NCBI GenBank assembly: GCA_017165825.1
Contig: CM029369.1
Location: forward strand, 157,403 to 221,402
Source of the DNA: Hepsetus odoe
Taxonomy: Eukaryota > Chordata > Actinopteri > Characiformes > Hepsetidae
Length of the DNA: 64,000 nt
Direction of reading: 5' to 3'
Shown here: positions 41,547-54,596 of the stretch, piece by piece
How the letters are laid out: each line of letters begins with the position of its first letter
How positions within the stretch are numbered: the first letter of the stretch is position 1
Translations under genes and position numbers: made by a program
The notes under the pieces: generated by a model
Databases searched by the model: none
The model's input: only the letters and a program-made list of their open reading frames with translations
What the model was told of the DNA's origin: nothing

Positions 41547-42555
41547 ATCTCCCAAATCTTCAAAAGATCTCGATGAGCCTAATCCAGCAGGGCTTTCCAC
41601 AAAAAGAACAAATGAAAAAAATAAATGATATATAATATGTAATGTATCAGTACTGTGTCCAAGACTAAGGATAAAAGTTCAGACTAACAAATATCATTGA
41701 TTTTTTGTATCAATGGACAAAATGTGCTAATTCTGTTTTCAAAATGTATTTAAGCTTTTATTTATTCTAATGTGTTCCTAACAAACTACTGGATTCTTCA
41801 GTAATTCAGTTAAACATAAAATAGTCTCACTGGTCTTTGCCTAAATTCACTTTTTATGCTTCTAACTAAATATTTCTTCAGGTACAGTAAAGCTTCAAAG
41901 TATTGCATTTGTGTTTAGTAGTGTAATGGTTACTTTTACAATTTATTTTAAAGATATTTCTAATAATGTTTGGCTAAAAGCTAAAGTTTTGGACTGAGCC
42001 ACAAGAAATTGCTCATGGATCATCCTTCCTGCCCCAAGAAGCCAAATTGGTCTCAGAATAAAAACAGTAAACTACAGAAACTCATGTTTCCTTTTTTAAA
42101 TTCTGTTTACAGCCATTAGATGTTTCTGTATTTCTGCATAAATATGACCTTAAACACCATCCAGATGAAAAAAGGAAGACAAAGAGAACATACACTTCAA
42201 AAAAGACGTGCATAAATACAGAAATATTTATAAAGACTTCACAATCTTTAGAAAGAATAAAATATTTTATTTATTTATTTTTTGTGCTTGATAAAAGTCC
42301 ACTTAGTAGATTGTTTTATATAAAACAATCATGTATTTTTTTCAGTGGTGTTTTAAAGATTTATTTATTGTCATTTTTAAAAATCAGGTTTTGGTATGAG
42401 TACACCTGGCTCACAGGAAGTTATGATTTTTAGTTTGTATTTCTGAAGGAAGACTAAAGTCCTGGGTTTGTTGTGTTACAGTGTGGTGTGATGCTTGGAC
42501 ATAAACTGATTTTTTATGTAAATTGTACTTCAAAATAAAACGTGATCACTTTTGA
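41547..42555. other. 3' flank / probable 3' UTR of zinc-finger gene 1
   Basis: AT-rich, with no coding sequence. AATAAA occurs at 41619-41624 and 42534-42539; the latter is followed by GTGATCACTTTTG. The TGTGTTACAGTGTGGTGTG run lies before the second. Confidence 0.5.
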
Positions 42556-42559
42556 AAGT

Positions 42560-42967
42560 GACTGTTCGTGTCATTGTGAGAACACAGCACAGCGAACCAT
42601 TACATTTACAGCATTTATCAGACGCTCTTCTCCAGAGAGACGTCCATGTCCTGAGTACAGGGACAGTCCCCCCTGGAGACACTCAGGGTTCAGGGTCTCA
42701 GGGACCCAGTGGTGCTAGTGCTGGAGGTGGGATTTTGAACCTCTTGAGCCACAGGTCCAGGGTTAGTATCCTGCCACTGGACCACAACCACAACGAAACT
42801 GGATCTCCGATTTAACCCACACACACCGTGCAGCAGAAAGCGCCCGGGGAGCAGTGACGGGGACGGTACCTTGCCCAAGGGTACCTCAGGGCAACCAACT
42901 GGTAAGGGGTTTGAACCCACAATCTTCCAATCCGGTGGCTCCCTAACCACTAGACCACCGCTGCCCC
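42560..42967 (-). mobile_element. SINE-T2 split by SINE-T1
   Basis: T2 pieces at 42560-42599 (CATTGTGAGAACACAGCACA) and 42786-42967 (GATTTAACCCACACACACCG to CTAGACCACCGCTGCCCC) are collinear and together form one T2 copy. Confidence 0.88.
42600..42785 (-). mobile_element. SINE-T1 nested in SINE-T2
   Basis: Complete reverse T1, flanked by AACCA at 42595-42599 and 42786-42790. The interrupted T2 consensus reads GTGAACCACAACAAAACTGG in intact copies. Confidence 0.9.
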
Positions 42968-42983
42968 AGTGTGGAAAGTGTGG

Positions 42984-43531
42984 ACTGGTCTCTGTGCTGG
43001 TGGAAGGTCTGGTGTAGTTTTCTTATCTTATTGTGAATAAATGATTCTGATGTTGAAGTCGCAGCACCAGCTGAACCCAACCTCGTGGTTCTTCCTTCCA
43101 CGGTTGCTATGGGGACGCGTGCTTTTCTTCTGGCCAATCAGCGGACTGCTTGTATTCTCTGCGAGCCCATCGTTACTCGTGTTTCTGGTAGGGGCGGGGC
43201 CCCGCTCCGTCAGGGTGTGTGCTGAAGGCCCTGCCGTCCAGCAGGGGGCGCTAGTTGTGCGCTTGCGCTTCTCCAGGACCAACAGAGCGCAGAAGCAGGA
43301 GATCCGCTGTGCAGCAGGCCACGCCCCCGCGCTGCTACAGTGTTGCTGCAGGAGGAACAGGAGCTGCTCTCATCAAGCTGGGAAACTCTTCAGCACAAAC
43401 TCTCACCTTTTACTCCAGCTGCTGAGTAATGCCGGGAGAGAAGTTCACTCTGGAGAGCAGGGAGAACAACATGCAGCAGCTGAGCAGCAGCTTTTATCCA
43501 CACTGGACACCAGATCCTCACTGTGGATCCA
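42984..43531 (+). promoter_or_regulatory. Promoter / first-exon block 2
   Basis: Includes GTGAATAAATGATTCTGATG (a polyadenylation-like signal, 43033-43052), CCAATCA (43134-43140), GC box GGGGCGGGGC (43191-43200), CTCF-like CCAGCAGGGGGCGCTA (43238-43253) and the shared GC-rich exon. An ATG at 43430 opens MPGEKFTLESRENNMQQL, and ACA/GTAAGA near 43530 could be a donor. It is almost identical to block 3 throughout. Whether the MPGEKF frame is translated is unclear: the next exon does not continue it in the expected phase. Confidence 0.65.
43238..43253 (+). promoter_or_regulatory. CTCF-like site 2
   Basis: Identical 16-mer to sites 1 and 3, fitting the CTCF core. Confidence 0.6.
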
Positions 43532-43625
43532 CAGTAAGATCAAGTATTTCTGGATGAATGGAGGCCAGAAAAAAGGTATGACTTACAACATTTAGCTTTG
43601 TGTTTGTGTGTGAGAAAGAGAAATA

Positions 43626-43838
43626 GGGGGTGCTGGTGGTCTAGTGGTGGTACTTGCCCACAGACCTATGACTCAAGAGGTCCCAGGTTCAATCCCACCT
43701 CCAGCACTACCACCACTGGGTCCCTGAGACCCTGAACCCTGAGTGTCTCCAGGGGGGACTGTCCCTGTACTCAGGACATGGAGACACTCTGGAGAAGAGC
43801 GTCTGCTAAATGCTGTAAATGTAAATGTAAATGTAACT
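43626..43838 (+). mobile_element. SINE-T1 complete copy
   Basis: TGGTGGTCTAGTGGTGGTAC, CCCAGGTTCAATCCCACC, then the tail GAGAAGAGCGTCTGCTAAAT and TAAATG repeats. Confidence 0.9.
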
Positions 43839-43839
43839 C

Positions 43840-43995
43840 AGTGCTCTCTGTATTTAACCTACACTCACTGCCCTGTAGGGGACAGCCATAAATCCAGCAC
43901 ACAGGGAGCAGTGATGGGGACGGTACCTTGTCAGGGGAACCTCCTGGTATGGGTGTCGAACCCATGTCCTTCTGATCCTGGTGCCTAGTGCGAAA
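43840..43995 (-). mobile_element. SINE-T2 truncated copy
   Basis: Reverse T2 beginning inside the tail (TATTTAACCTACACTCACTG), then GGGAGCAGTGATGGGGACGG and a head with TGTCGAACCCATGTCC. It abuts the T1 copy just upstream. Confidence 0.7.
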
Positions 43996-45768
<1,773 letters not shown>

Positions 45769-46220
45769 GGGAAGAGCATCAGTCATTCTCTCGGTCCACA
45801 CAAGTGCATTAAGAGTGAAGTCCTGAAGATCTGACCATTACAAAAAGCACTAAAGCTCTTCTGTTCCAGACACTGCTCACTAGAGCCTTCTTCCTCAGAT
45901 CTGTTCTGTTCATCAGAAGAGTTCAGCAGCTGCTCCCCAAGAAGCAAAATTGGACAGCTCATCTTTCCTGCTTTACACACATTAGTCGCTGCACTAACCT
46001 ACTTAGATTTGTATCCACATTCAATATCATATTACCCATTTTAGCTTTTGCTTTTTTACATTTGTAGAAAAGTGTGGAAAGGTACTTTCCTCCTCACAAA
46101 TTTCAGAATCTGTTTCCTTTGTTCTTGTAATCCAGAAAACACATTTGTATTAAATGTATTTTTTTTTTCATCAATCATTGTGTTCTTTTTTATAACATTA
46201 ACTTTTGTGAAGGTTTGTTT
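45769..46220. other. 3' flank of zinc-finger gene 2
   Basis: The first 60 bases are the lost last finger (CACAAGTGCATTAAG at 45797-45811). The rest is AT-rich with no gene. Confidence 0.5.
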
Positions 46221-46224
46221 GTTT

Positions 46225-48020
46225 CTAACTAATTATCTTAGTGTTGTTGTAGATGTTGTGAAAAGGATGAAAATGGCTGTAGTTAATACTTATTTGAAGA
46301 AGAGGGAGGAGCACAGGGTGACGTATAAGAGTGGAGGAAGATGCTCACAGGTGGATTATATCCTCACAGGAGGGTCAGTCTGAAAGAGATTGGAGATGTA
46401 AAGTAGTGACGGGGAGAGTGTAGCTAAACAGCATAGGATGGTGGTCTGTAGGATGACCTTGGAGGTCAAGAAGACGAGGAGGGTGAGGGCAGAGTCGAGG
46501 ATCAAGTGAAGGAAGCTGAAGAAGGAGGACTGCAAGGTGGAATTCAGGCAGGAGTTAAGATGGCCACTGGGGGGCAGTGAATAGTTACCAGGTTGCTGGA
46601 CAACTACTGCAGAAGTGGTGAGAGAGACAGCTAAGGAGGTACTTGGTGTGACCGCTGAACAGAAGAAGGTGGATAAGGTGGACTTAGTGGTGGAATGAGG
46701 ATGTTCAAGAGTGTATACAGAATTAAAAGGATAGGGTTAGAAGAAGTGGGATAGTCCGATAAGTTAAGAATACACAGGAGTACAAGGAGATGAAGAACAA
46801 AACAAAGAATGGTGGCAAAGGCTAAAGATAAGGCTAAATACAGCAGGTTAGGATGATAAAGGATGTATCCCCATAAATAGGATGATGCATCTGATGCGCA
46901 AAGGGACCCTGGCGGCTCATCGGTACCTGGAAGCAACTTGGGACTCCTCACTGATCCTGGAGTTTAAACCCAAACTAACTCTGTACTGTTAGTAGACCCA
47001 AGGGGGTTGGGTAGCCGGTTGACCTTGGACCCTCAGAGGTTTTTTTCTCCACACAGTGGAGTTTTTGGTTCCTCTCCTTCGTAGTCGTCCGGCTTGAACA
47101 TCTATTACTGTAACCTGTTCCACCATCTACACCACCAGTGTAAAGTGCCTTGGGGCAACTGTGTTGTAAAAGGCGCTATACAAGAATAAACTGAATTGAA
47201 TTGAATAAAGGATAGCAATGGAAACAAAAGTGACCAGAATGTGTTGAGCAGTTGGAATGAGGTGTTTATGATATGAAGAGAATGAGAGGAAGAGAGAGAA
47301 AAGATTGGATGATGTGAGGATAATGAACCAGGAGGTACAGCACATTAGCAAGATGGAATTTTGGGCAGCAATGAAGAGGAAGGTTGGGTGGTCCAATTGG
47401 CCGTGTACCTTTGGAAGCAGGGATTTGGTGTTTAGGAGAGATGGCAGTGAAGTTTCTAATCAGATTGTTTGCCACAACTGAATTTAAAGTTGAGATGGGA
47501 TTATATCAAAGATCAGCACTGAGCCTTTTCTTGTTTGTAGTGTTAATGGACAGGTTGAGAGACGGGCTTAGAAATGCCCTGTTTTCTATGATGTTTGCAG
47601 ATATTTTGATCTGTATTGAGAGTAGGAAGCAGCTAGAAGAGAACCTAGAGAGATGGTGAGAGGAATGAAAGTCAGTAGGACTAAGACAGAATATATGAGT
47701 GTGAATGAAGGTGAGGACAGTGGAGTGGTGAGGATGGAGGGAGTAGAGAAGCTGAAGGGGGAGGAGTTTAACTACTCTGGGTGGACAGTTCAGAGAAACA
47801 GTGAGCGTGGAAGAGAGGAGAAGAAGAGTGTAGGCAGTGTGGAATGGGTGGAGAAGAGTGACAGAAGTGACCTGTGACAGATAAAAGCAAAAGTGGATAA
47901 GAAGGGTCACAGGATGTCAGTGAGACCAGCTATGTTATATGGGTTGGAGACGGCGGCACTGATCAAAGGACAGGCAGGGGAGCTGGAGGTGGTAGAGAGG
48001 TTTATCATACTGAGATTTAT
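46225..48020 (+). mobile_element. RTE LINE copy D, internal fragment, interrupted
   Basis: The plus strand is collinear with RTE from the endonuclease (ARG-type REEHRVTYKSGGRCSQVDYI at 46300-46365) through the linker and RT (LYQRSALSLFLFVVLMDRL near 47500, MFADILIC near 47590) to PAMLYGLETAAL near 47930. There are many frameshifts and gaps, both ends are missing, and one LINE insertion lies at 46865-47204. Confidence 0.85.
46865..47204 (+). mobile_element. 5'-truncated LINE 3' end inserted in RTE copy D
   Basis: It matches the last 340 bases of the LINE at 13581-14335, ending GGCGCTATACAAGAATAAAC and TGAATTGAATTG. Flanked by ATAAAGGAT (46856-46864 and 47205-47213). Confidence 0.88.
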
Positions 48021-48024
48021 CCTT

Positions 48025-49012
48025 CTGTCACTGTGCCATATTTTATGCAGCCAGGTGTAGTTGTTTTTCACCAAAGGCCCAAAAGCCAACACTGTCCATT
48101 ACTTCTACATTTTAAGAATTATGCAAAGATCCTGAAAGTTTAATCTGGTTGAGAACAAATCTACCTAAACTGTTATTTTTGCTAGCATCAGAATTATTTT
48201 ACAAATTTAATTAGACTCTGGTTGCTGAATAAGAATTGTCCCATCAGTATCAGGAGCCATCAGCCCATTGGACCCCAAATCAGAAGTTGGGACACAATGG
48301 GGTAAAAAGCAGTAATTGAAAGGTTATTTGAGTTTTACTTCACTGCAGACAGTATGAAGATAATTCATGTTTTGTCAGCTCAACTTTAATTTCATTTGTT
48401 AACAAACATCCATTCCTGCTTTTCAGACCTGAAACACATTCCCCAAAAAGGGAACAGAAGCCTGATGGGATTAAACAAGCAGGGGACAGACAGACAAGTG
48501 ATCCACAGACAGACAGTACAGACAGACCGGAGGAAGATGTTCTCTTCCAGTTAACCAGTGCTGTGTATGAATGAAAAACTAAGGCAAGCTTGTAGTTAAG
48601 ATGTGTAACTACATAGGGATTTATTTATTTATTTATTTGCTAATTTAAAATTCAACAGAAAATTCAAGCAAGAAAAACATACTTTTCATGAAAATGTACA
48701 CTTCTGTCAGTAGGAGTTATTTGCAAGGATACATGTTTTATCTTGGACGTTATTAAGATTGTATGATCAGATCCTCCCTGCAGCGGTTTCCAGCCTCGGG
48801 ATCACTGAGTGTCAGAGTGACCAGGTGACTTGGGAAAAAATCTCCCACTTCACATCAGAACCTGCATCAGGACACATCAGTCTCAGATTCTCAGCGTGTG
48901 TTTCCTTTCAAAAATAAGACACTCCTGTATGTCACTGTGCACAAGGACAAGGCCGTCTCCTGGATGTCTTCACTGCTCCGCTCCTTCAGGCTGTACAAGC
49001 TCCTTCTGCACA
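48025..49012. other. No gene seen
   Basis: Unique-looking sequence between RTE copy D and promoter block 3. GACAGACAGACAAG and ATTTATTTATTT short repeats are present. Confidence 0.4.
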
Positions 49013-49014
49013 AT

Positions 49015-49555
49015 CTGGTCTCTGTGCTGGTGGAAGGTCTGGTGTAGTTTTCTTATCTTATTGTGAATAAAAGATTCTGATGTTGAAGTCGCAGCACCAG
49101 CTGAACCCAACCTCGTGGTTCTTCCTTCCACGGTTGCTATGGGGACGCGTGCTTTTCTTCTGGCCAATCAGCGGACTGCTTGTATTCTCTGCGAGCCCAT
49201 CGTTACTCGTGTTTCTGGTAGGGGCGGGGCCCCGCTCCGTCAGGGTGTGTGCTGAAGGCCCTGCCGTCCAGCAGGGGGCGCTAGTTGTGCGATTGCGCTT
49301 CTCCAGGACCAACAGAGCGCAGAAGCAGGAGATCCGCTGTGCAGCAGGCCACGCCCCCGCGCTGCTACAGTGTTGCTGCAGGAGGAACAGGAGCTGCTCT
49401 CATCAAGGTGGGAAACTCTTCAGCACAAACTCTCACCTTTTACTCCAGCTGCTGAGTAATGCCGGGAGAGAAGTTCACTCTGGAGAGCAGGGAGAACAAC
49501 ATGCAGCAGCTGAGCAGCAGCTTTTATCCACACTGGACACCAGATCCTCACTTTC
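49015..49555 (+). promoter_or_regulatory. Promoter / first-exon block 3
   Basis: Almost identical to block 2: GTGAATAAAAGATTCTGATG, CCAATCA (49164-49170), GGGGCGGGGC (49221-49230), CTCF-like CCAGCAGGGGGCGCTA (49268-49283), the GC-rich exon ending CTCATCAAG/GTGGGA, and ATG 49459 opening MPGEKFTLESRENN. Visible differences include GCGATTGCGC for GCGCTTGCGC, AAGGTGGG for AAGCTGGG, and a breakpoint after CCAGATCCTCACT. Confidence 0.65.
49268..49283 (+). promoter_or_regulatory. CTCF-like site 3
   Basis: Identical 16-mer to sites 1 and 2. Confidence 0.6.
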
Positions 49556-49624
49556 TGGAGAAAACGCGCCCTGCTTTGATACATTCACTGCACTTTACAT
49601 GGGATTATTTTTATTTTTATTTTT

Positions 49625-49870
49625 TTGTGACAACCCTTGTCATTGCGAGGTCACAGCACAGCAGACAGTGAACCACAACGATATTGGACCTCTGCATTTA
49701 ACCCGTGCACACAAACACCGTGCAGCAGCTATTGAACGCGCCCCGGGGAGCAGTGACGGGGACGGTACCTTGCTCAAGGGTACCTCAGGGCAACCTACTG
49801 GTGAGGGAATCGTACCCACAGTCTTCCAATGCGGGGGAAACTCCCTCATCAGTAGACCACCACTGCCCCA
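49625..49870 (-). mobile_element. SINE-T2 complete copy
   Basis: Reverse T2 from TTGTCATTGCGAGGTCACAG through CCGGGGAGCAGTGACGGGGA to CATCAGTAGACCACCACTGC. Confidence 0.9.
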
Positions 49871-49948
49871 GAACTGATTTACTCCAGAACTCATTTTTAA
49901 ACTCCCAGAAGTGTTGTGCTGTAGATCCTGTGTTCAGGTAGAAACAGG

Positions 49949-49950
<2 letters not shown>

Positions 49951-49991
<41 letters not shown>
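49951..49991. repeat. (TC)n microsatellite
   Basis: About 20 TC units followed by CACACTCACACAC. Confidence 0.95.
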
Positions 49992-49998
<7 letters not shown>

Positions 49999-50124
49999 TC
50001 ACACACACTCGAACTCACTCGTGTGAATGAGATGTGGTGCCTCCAGACCAGGACTTTAGTGTCCTGATAACTGATATCATTCTGCCAGGTGTTGTTAGAG
50101 AAAACTAAGAAGCATATTTATCAT

Positions 50125-50312
50125 AATGATAAGATTAGGGTAGACTTAGACCTTTCATCCTAGAGTTCGCAGGTTTAGATCCCACCTTCAGCATCACCAG
50201 TATTGGGTTCCTGAGCAAAACAGAATCCCCAGTGTTCTCCAGCGAGACTCTCCCTGTAATGGAACTGGAAGTCGCTCTGGATAAGAGTGTCAAATAAATG
50301 CTGTAAATGTGA
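50125..50312 (+). mobile_element. SINE-T1, decayed copy
   Basis: GCAGGTTTAGATCCCACC, TATTGGGTTCCTGAGCAAAA and the tail GAAGTCGCTCTGGATAAGAG then AATGCTGTAAATG. Confidence 0.7.
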
Positions 50313-50555
50313 AAGAGCAGAGATTTTATTCATGTGAAAATGAATCAATAACAATGATGAGATTTTTTTTTCTGGAGACATTATGAACCATAATTAAATA
50401 TTTTTTTCTCGTCGTTCCTTTTAGAAATGAATGGCATCCTATTACGAAGTCTGTTTTTCTTCATACACACTTTAGTTGTTCTTCCACAAACACAGCAGAT
50501 TCTGTCAAGAAGAAAACTGTAAATATTTGAAAGACTAGAGACTGAATGTGGGAAA

Positions 50556-51230
50556 ATGACTTCCAGAAGATGGTCCACTGTTCAGGAACAGGAAGCAGAA
50601 ATGTGCAGAAGAAAAAAGCAGGACATAGACAAGGAAAGAATTCACCGCTGTCTACTTTGTGAGAAGAGATTTACTCAAAAGATTCATCTCAAAGAACACC
50701 AGCGCCTCCACACCGGAGAGAAACCATATACCTGTCCAGAGTGGGGGAGGAGCTTTACATTACGGGGTCACCTTAAAAAGCACTGCCGCGTCCACACCGA
50801 CGAGCAACCGTATCCGTGCACGGACTGTGGGAGGAGGTTTTCTAATAACATGAATCTGAAGAGACATGGGCTCTTTCACACCGGAGAGAAGCCGTATTCT
50901 TGCTCCGAGTGCGCAAAAGGTTTTACACAACAGGGTGACCTCAAACAGCACCAACGGATCCACACCGGAGAAAAACCCTTTCAGTGCTCGGACTGTGGGA
51001 GGAGTTTTACTCGGCAGACTGATCTCCGTGGGCACCTGCGGATCCACACAGGAGAGAAGCCATATTGCTGTTCTGACTGTGGGAAGGGTTTTACTCGTCA
51101 GACGGATGTGCGCCGACACCAATGGATTCAGACCGGAGAGAAACCATATTACTGCTCAGACTGTGGGAGGAGCTTCAGACACACTGGGTCTTTAATGATT
51201 CACAAGTGCATTAAAAAAGAGGAGGAATGA
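50556..51230 (+). CDS. C2H2 zinc-finger protein 3 (7 finger units, three degenerate)
   Basis: A 224-residue probable DNA-binding nuclear protein. ATG 50556 gives MTSRRWSTVQEQEAEMCRRK. Seven Kruppel units follow from HRCLLCEKRF. Unit 2 has Trp in place of its second Cys (CPEWGRSF), unit 6 ends HQWIQ with Gln for the last His, and unit 7 ends IHKC like the last unit of gene 1. Units 1, 3, 4 and 5 look intact. There is no KRAB domain. An acceptor-like TTCCACAAACACAG/CAG lies near 50482-50498. The gene follows promoter block 3, so it is the third member of the cluster. The damaged fingers suggest relaxed constraint, but the frame is open. Confidence 0.83.
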   Translation: MTSRRWSTVQEQEAEMCRRKKQDIDKERIHRCLLCEKRFTQKIHLKEHQRLHTGEKPYTCPEWGRSFTLRGHLKKHCRVHTDEQPYPCTDCGRRFSNNMNLKRHGLFHTGEKPYSCSECAKGFTQQGDLKQHQRIHTGEKPFQCSDCGRSFTRQTDLRGHLRIHTGEKPYCCSDCGKGFTRQTDVRRHQWIQTGEKPYYCSDCGRSFRHTGSLMIHKCIKKEEE

Positions 51231-51866
51231 GTTTGTCTCATGACCGGTCCCGATTATTGGGTAAAAATCCCAGACTCCCAATTGATGCACCTCTCTAAGC
51301 TCCAGTCATCAGGAGATCCCTGGAAGGACGACCCTCACTGTTCCCTCATTGTTTTCAGCGTTACTCTGTACCTTGATGCTGTGTTAGCGGCAGTTTGAAA
51401 AAGATCCAGTGGTGCTTCATGTGTCTCGGAGGAAACTGTGCTTGTTCCTGGGTTTTGATTTGAATTTGACTCTTTGGAATCAACTCAGAAGTGTTCACTC
51501 CAGTTCACTCGCTCACAGACTATTACACACTCCACTTCTGGAGTGATCTTATAGGTTGGTCATTCCTGGGGAGAATAACTGATAATGGATTTTCTGCTTC
51601 TCTGTACTGGACGAACTGTTGTGTAGGGTCTCCTCAAACACAACTCTCTGTGTTTCTCCATCAGGCTGCACTCTTTCATTCTGTACATTTAAATCCACTT
51701 CAAGATCACCTTTAACAGGATGATCTCCTTCTGTCTCCTTTCCCCATTTTCCCATTCCCTTGTCTTGCCTTTCTTCCCTACCTACCTTTTATATCCCCTT
51801 CACTTAAATTTTTCCTCTTTTTCCTTGCCCTCCTTTCTTTTCTTTCTCACTCTTACTGTAATTCTC
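51231..51866. other. 3' flank of zinc-finger gene 3; no further gene seen
   Basis: Unique-looking sequence, becoming pyrimidine-rich from 51720 just before RTE copy B. No clear AATAAA close to the stop. Confidence 0.4.
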
Positions 51867-51917
51867 ACTCTTACCTACCCTTCTTCTTCTTCTTCTTTTT
51901 CTTTCGGCTGCTCCCAT

Positions 51918-53064
51918 TTAGGGGCTGCTACAGCGGATCAACTGTCTCCATTTCTTCCTGTCTTTTGCATCTTCCTGCTTCAAACCGACCACCTGCATGT
52001 CCTCTCTCACCACATCCATAAACCTCCTCTTTGGTCTTCCTCTTCTCCTCTTTCCTGGCAGCTCCATCTTCAGCATCCTCCTTCCAATATAATCATCGTC
52101 TCTCCTCTGCACATGTCCAAACCAACGCAACCTTGCTTCTCTAACTTTGTCTCCAAAACGTCTAACCTGAGCTGTCCCTCTAATATTCTCATTTCTAATC
52201 CTGTCCATCCTCGTCACACCCAACGAACATCTCAGCATCTTTAACTCTGACACCTCCAGCTCCGCCTCCTGCCTTTTCGTCAGTGCCACCATCTCCAACC
52301 CATACAACATAGCTGGTCTCACTACTGTCCTGTAAACCTTCCCTTTTACTCTAGCTGGTACGCGTCTGTCACAAATCACTCCAGCCACTCTTCTCCACCC
52401 ATTCCAACCAGCCTGCACTCTCTTCTTCACCTCTCTTCCACACTCGCCATTACACTGAACTGTTGAGCCCAAGTATTTAAACTCCTCCACCTTTGTTACC
52501 TCCACTCCCTGCATCCTAACCACACCACTTTCCTCCCTTTCATTCACACTCATGTATTCTGTCTTTGCCCTACTCACTTTCATTCCTCTCCTCTCTAGAG
52601 CAGATCTCCATTTCTCCAGGTTCTCCTCAAGCTGCTCCCTACTCTCACTACAGATCGCTATCATCAGCAAACATCATCGTCCACGGAGACTCCTGTCTAA
52701 CCTCGTCCGTCAACCTGTCCATTACTACTGCAAACAAGAATGGGCTCAGTGCTGATCCTTGATGTAATCCAACATCTACCTTGAATGCATCCGTCACTCC
52801 CACTGCAGATCTCACCACTGTTACACTGTTATCATACATATCCTGAACTACTCTCACATACTTCTCTGTAACACCAGATTTCCTCATACAAAACCACAAC
52901 TCCTCTCTAGGCACCCTGTCATATGCTTTCTCCAAATCCACAAAGGCACAATGCAGCTCCTTCTGACCTTCTCTGTACTTCTCCATCAACACCCTCAGAG
53001 CAAACATTGCATCTGTGGTGCACTTTCTCAGCATGAAACCATACTGCTGTTCACTGATCCTCAC
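51918..53064 (-). pseudogene. RTE copy B reverse transcriptase, frameshifted
   Basis: Two overlapping frames (52648-53064 and 51918-52670) together cover the [45 protein letters not shown] and MFADD, then the C-terminal region ending RQLIRCSSP. A 2-bp deletion directly after the FADD codons (near 52660, relative to copy A) breaks the catalytic region. Mobile-element gene, inactive as it stands. Confidence 0.88.
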
Positions 53065-54596
53065 CTCTTTTCTTCACCTGCTTCCACAACTCTTTCCCAT
53101 AACTTCATGGTGTGGCTGATCAACTTTGTCCCTCTGTAGTTACTACAGCTCTGTGCATCACCCTTATTCTTGAAGATCGGTACCAGTGCACTTCGTCTCC
53201 ACACCTCAGGCATCTTCTCACTTGCCAAGATTGTGTTAAACAATCTGGTCAGAAACTCAACTGCCATCTCCCCTAAACATCTCCATGCTTCCACTGGTAT
53301 GTCATCCGGTCCAACAGCCTTTCCATTCTTCATCCTCTTCATCGCTGCCCTTACTTCCATCTTGTTTATTTGCTGCACTTCCTGGTTAAGTCTTCTCACA
53401 TCATCCAGTCTTCTCTCTCTCTCATTTTCTTCATTCATCAGCTCCTCAAAGTATTCCTTCCATCTGCTCAACACGCCCTGTTCACCTGTGAGTACGTTAC
53501 CATTTCTATCTTTAATCGCCCTGACCTGTAGCACATCTTTCCCAGATCTGTCTCTCTGTCTAGCCAATTGGCAAAGGTCCTTTTCTCCCTCTTTACTGTC
53601 CAACCTCTCATACAATTCACCAAACACCTTATCTTTGGCCTTCACCACTACTTTCTTCACCCTGCGGTTCATCTCCTTGTACACCTGTCTACTTTCTTCA
53701 TCTCTCTGACTGTCCCATGTCTTCTTTGCCTCCCTCTTCTTTTGAATACACTCCTGGACTTCTTGGTTCCACCACCAGGTTTCCTTATCCTCCTTCTTCC
53801 TTCCAGATGTCACACCAAGTACATTTCTAGCCGTCTGCCTGATCACTTCTGCAGTAGTTTCCCAGCAATCCGGTAGCTCTTCAACACCTCCCAGTGCCCA
53901 TGTTAACTCCTGCCTGAATTCCACCTTACAGTCCTCCTCCTTCAGCTTCCACCACTTGATCCTCGACTCTGCCCTCACTTTCCTCCTCTTCTTGACCTCC
54001 AAGGTCATCCTACAGACCACCATCCTATGCTGTTTAGCTACACTCTCCCCTGTCACTACTTTGCAGTCTCTGATCGCTTTCAAACTGACCCTCCTGCAAA
54101 GAATATAATCCACCTGTGAGCATCTTCCTCCACTCTTATACGTCACCCTGTGCTCCTCCCTCTTCTTCAAATAAGTATTAACTACAGCCATTTCCATTCT
54201 TTTCACAACATCTACAACCATCTGACCTTCAGCATTCCTCTCCTTGACACCATGCCTACCCATCACCTCCTCATCACCTCTGTTCCCTTCACCAACATGA
54301 TCATTAAAATCTGCACCAATCATCACTCTCTCTCCCCTGGGTACACTCTCTATCACTTCATCTAACTCACTCCAGTATGTTTCCTTCTCTTTCATCTTAC
54401 AACCAACTTGTGGAGCATAAGCACTAACAACATTCATTATCACACCTTCAACTTCCAGCTTCAAACTCATCACCCTCCCTGACACCCTCTTCACCTCCAA
54501 AACACTCTCCACATACTCTTCCTTCAGGATAACACCTACTCCATTCCTCCTTCCATCCACACCATGGTAGAACAGTTTAAACCCCCTCCAATACAC
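53061..54596 (-). pseudogene. RTE copy B endonuclease plus RT start, 511-codon frame
   Basis: It reads [35 protein letters not shown] (second residue of the usual GDFNGHVG block changed), SQVDYIL, KWWKLKEEDCK, a long basic linker and GPDDIPVEAW, then YRGTKLISHTMKLWERVVEA before shifting out of frame near 53075. The first endonuclease residues (DILCVQE) lie in another frame upstream (54600-54660), and a 97-codon leader frame lies at 54666-54959. Mobile-element gene, not a host gene. Confidence 0.88.

Noticed and set aside
49080..49877. 265-codon open frame
   Set aside because: It crosses the promoter block and a SINE in one frame; the same start differs in its continuation in block 2, so it is not a conserved protein.
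53061..54596. Host gene resembling craniofacial development protein 2
   Set aside because: The frame is the endonuclease and RT start of an RTE LINE with target-site duplications.
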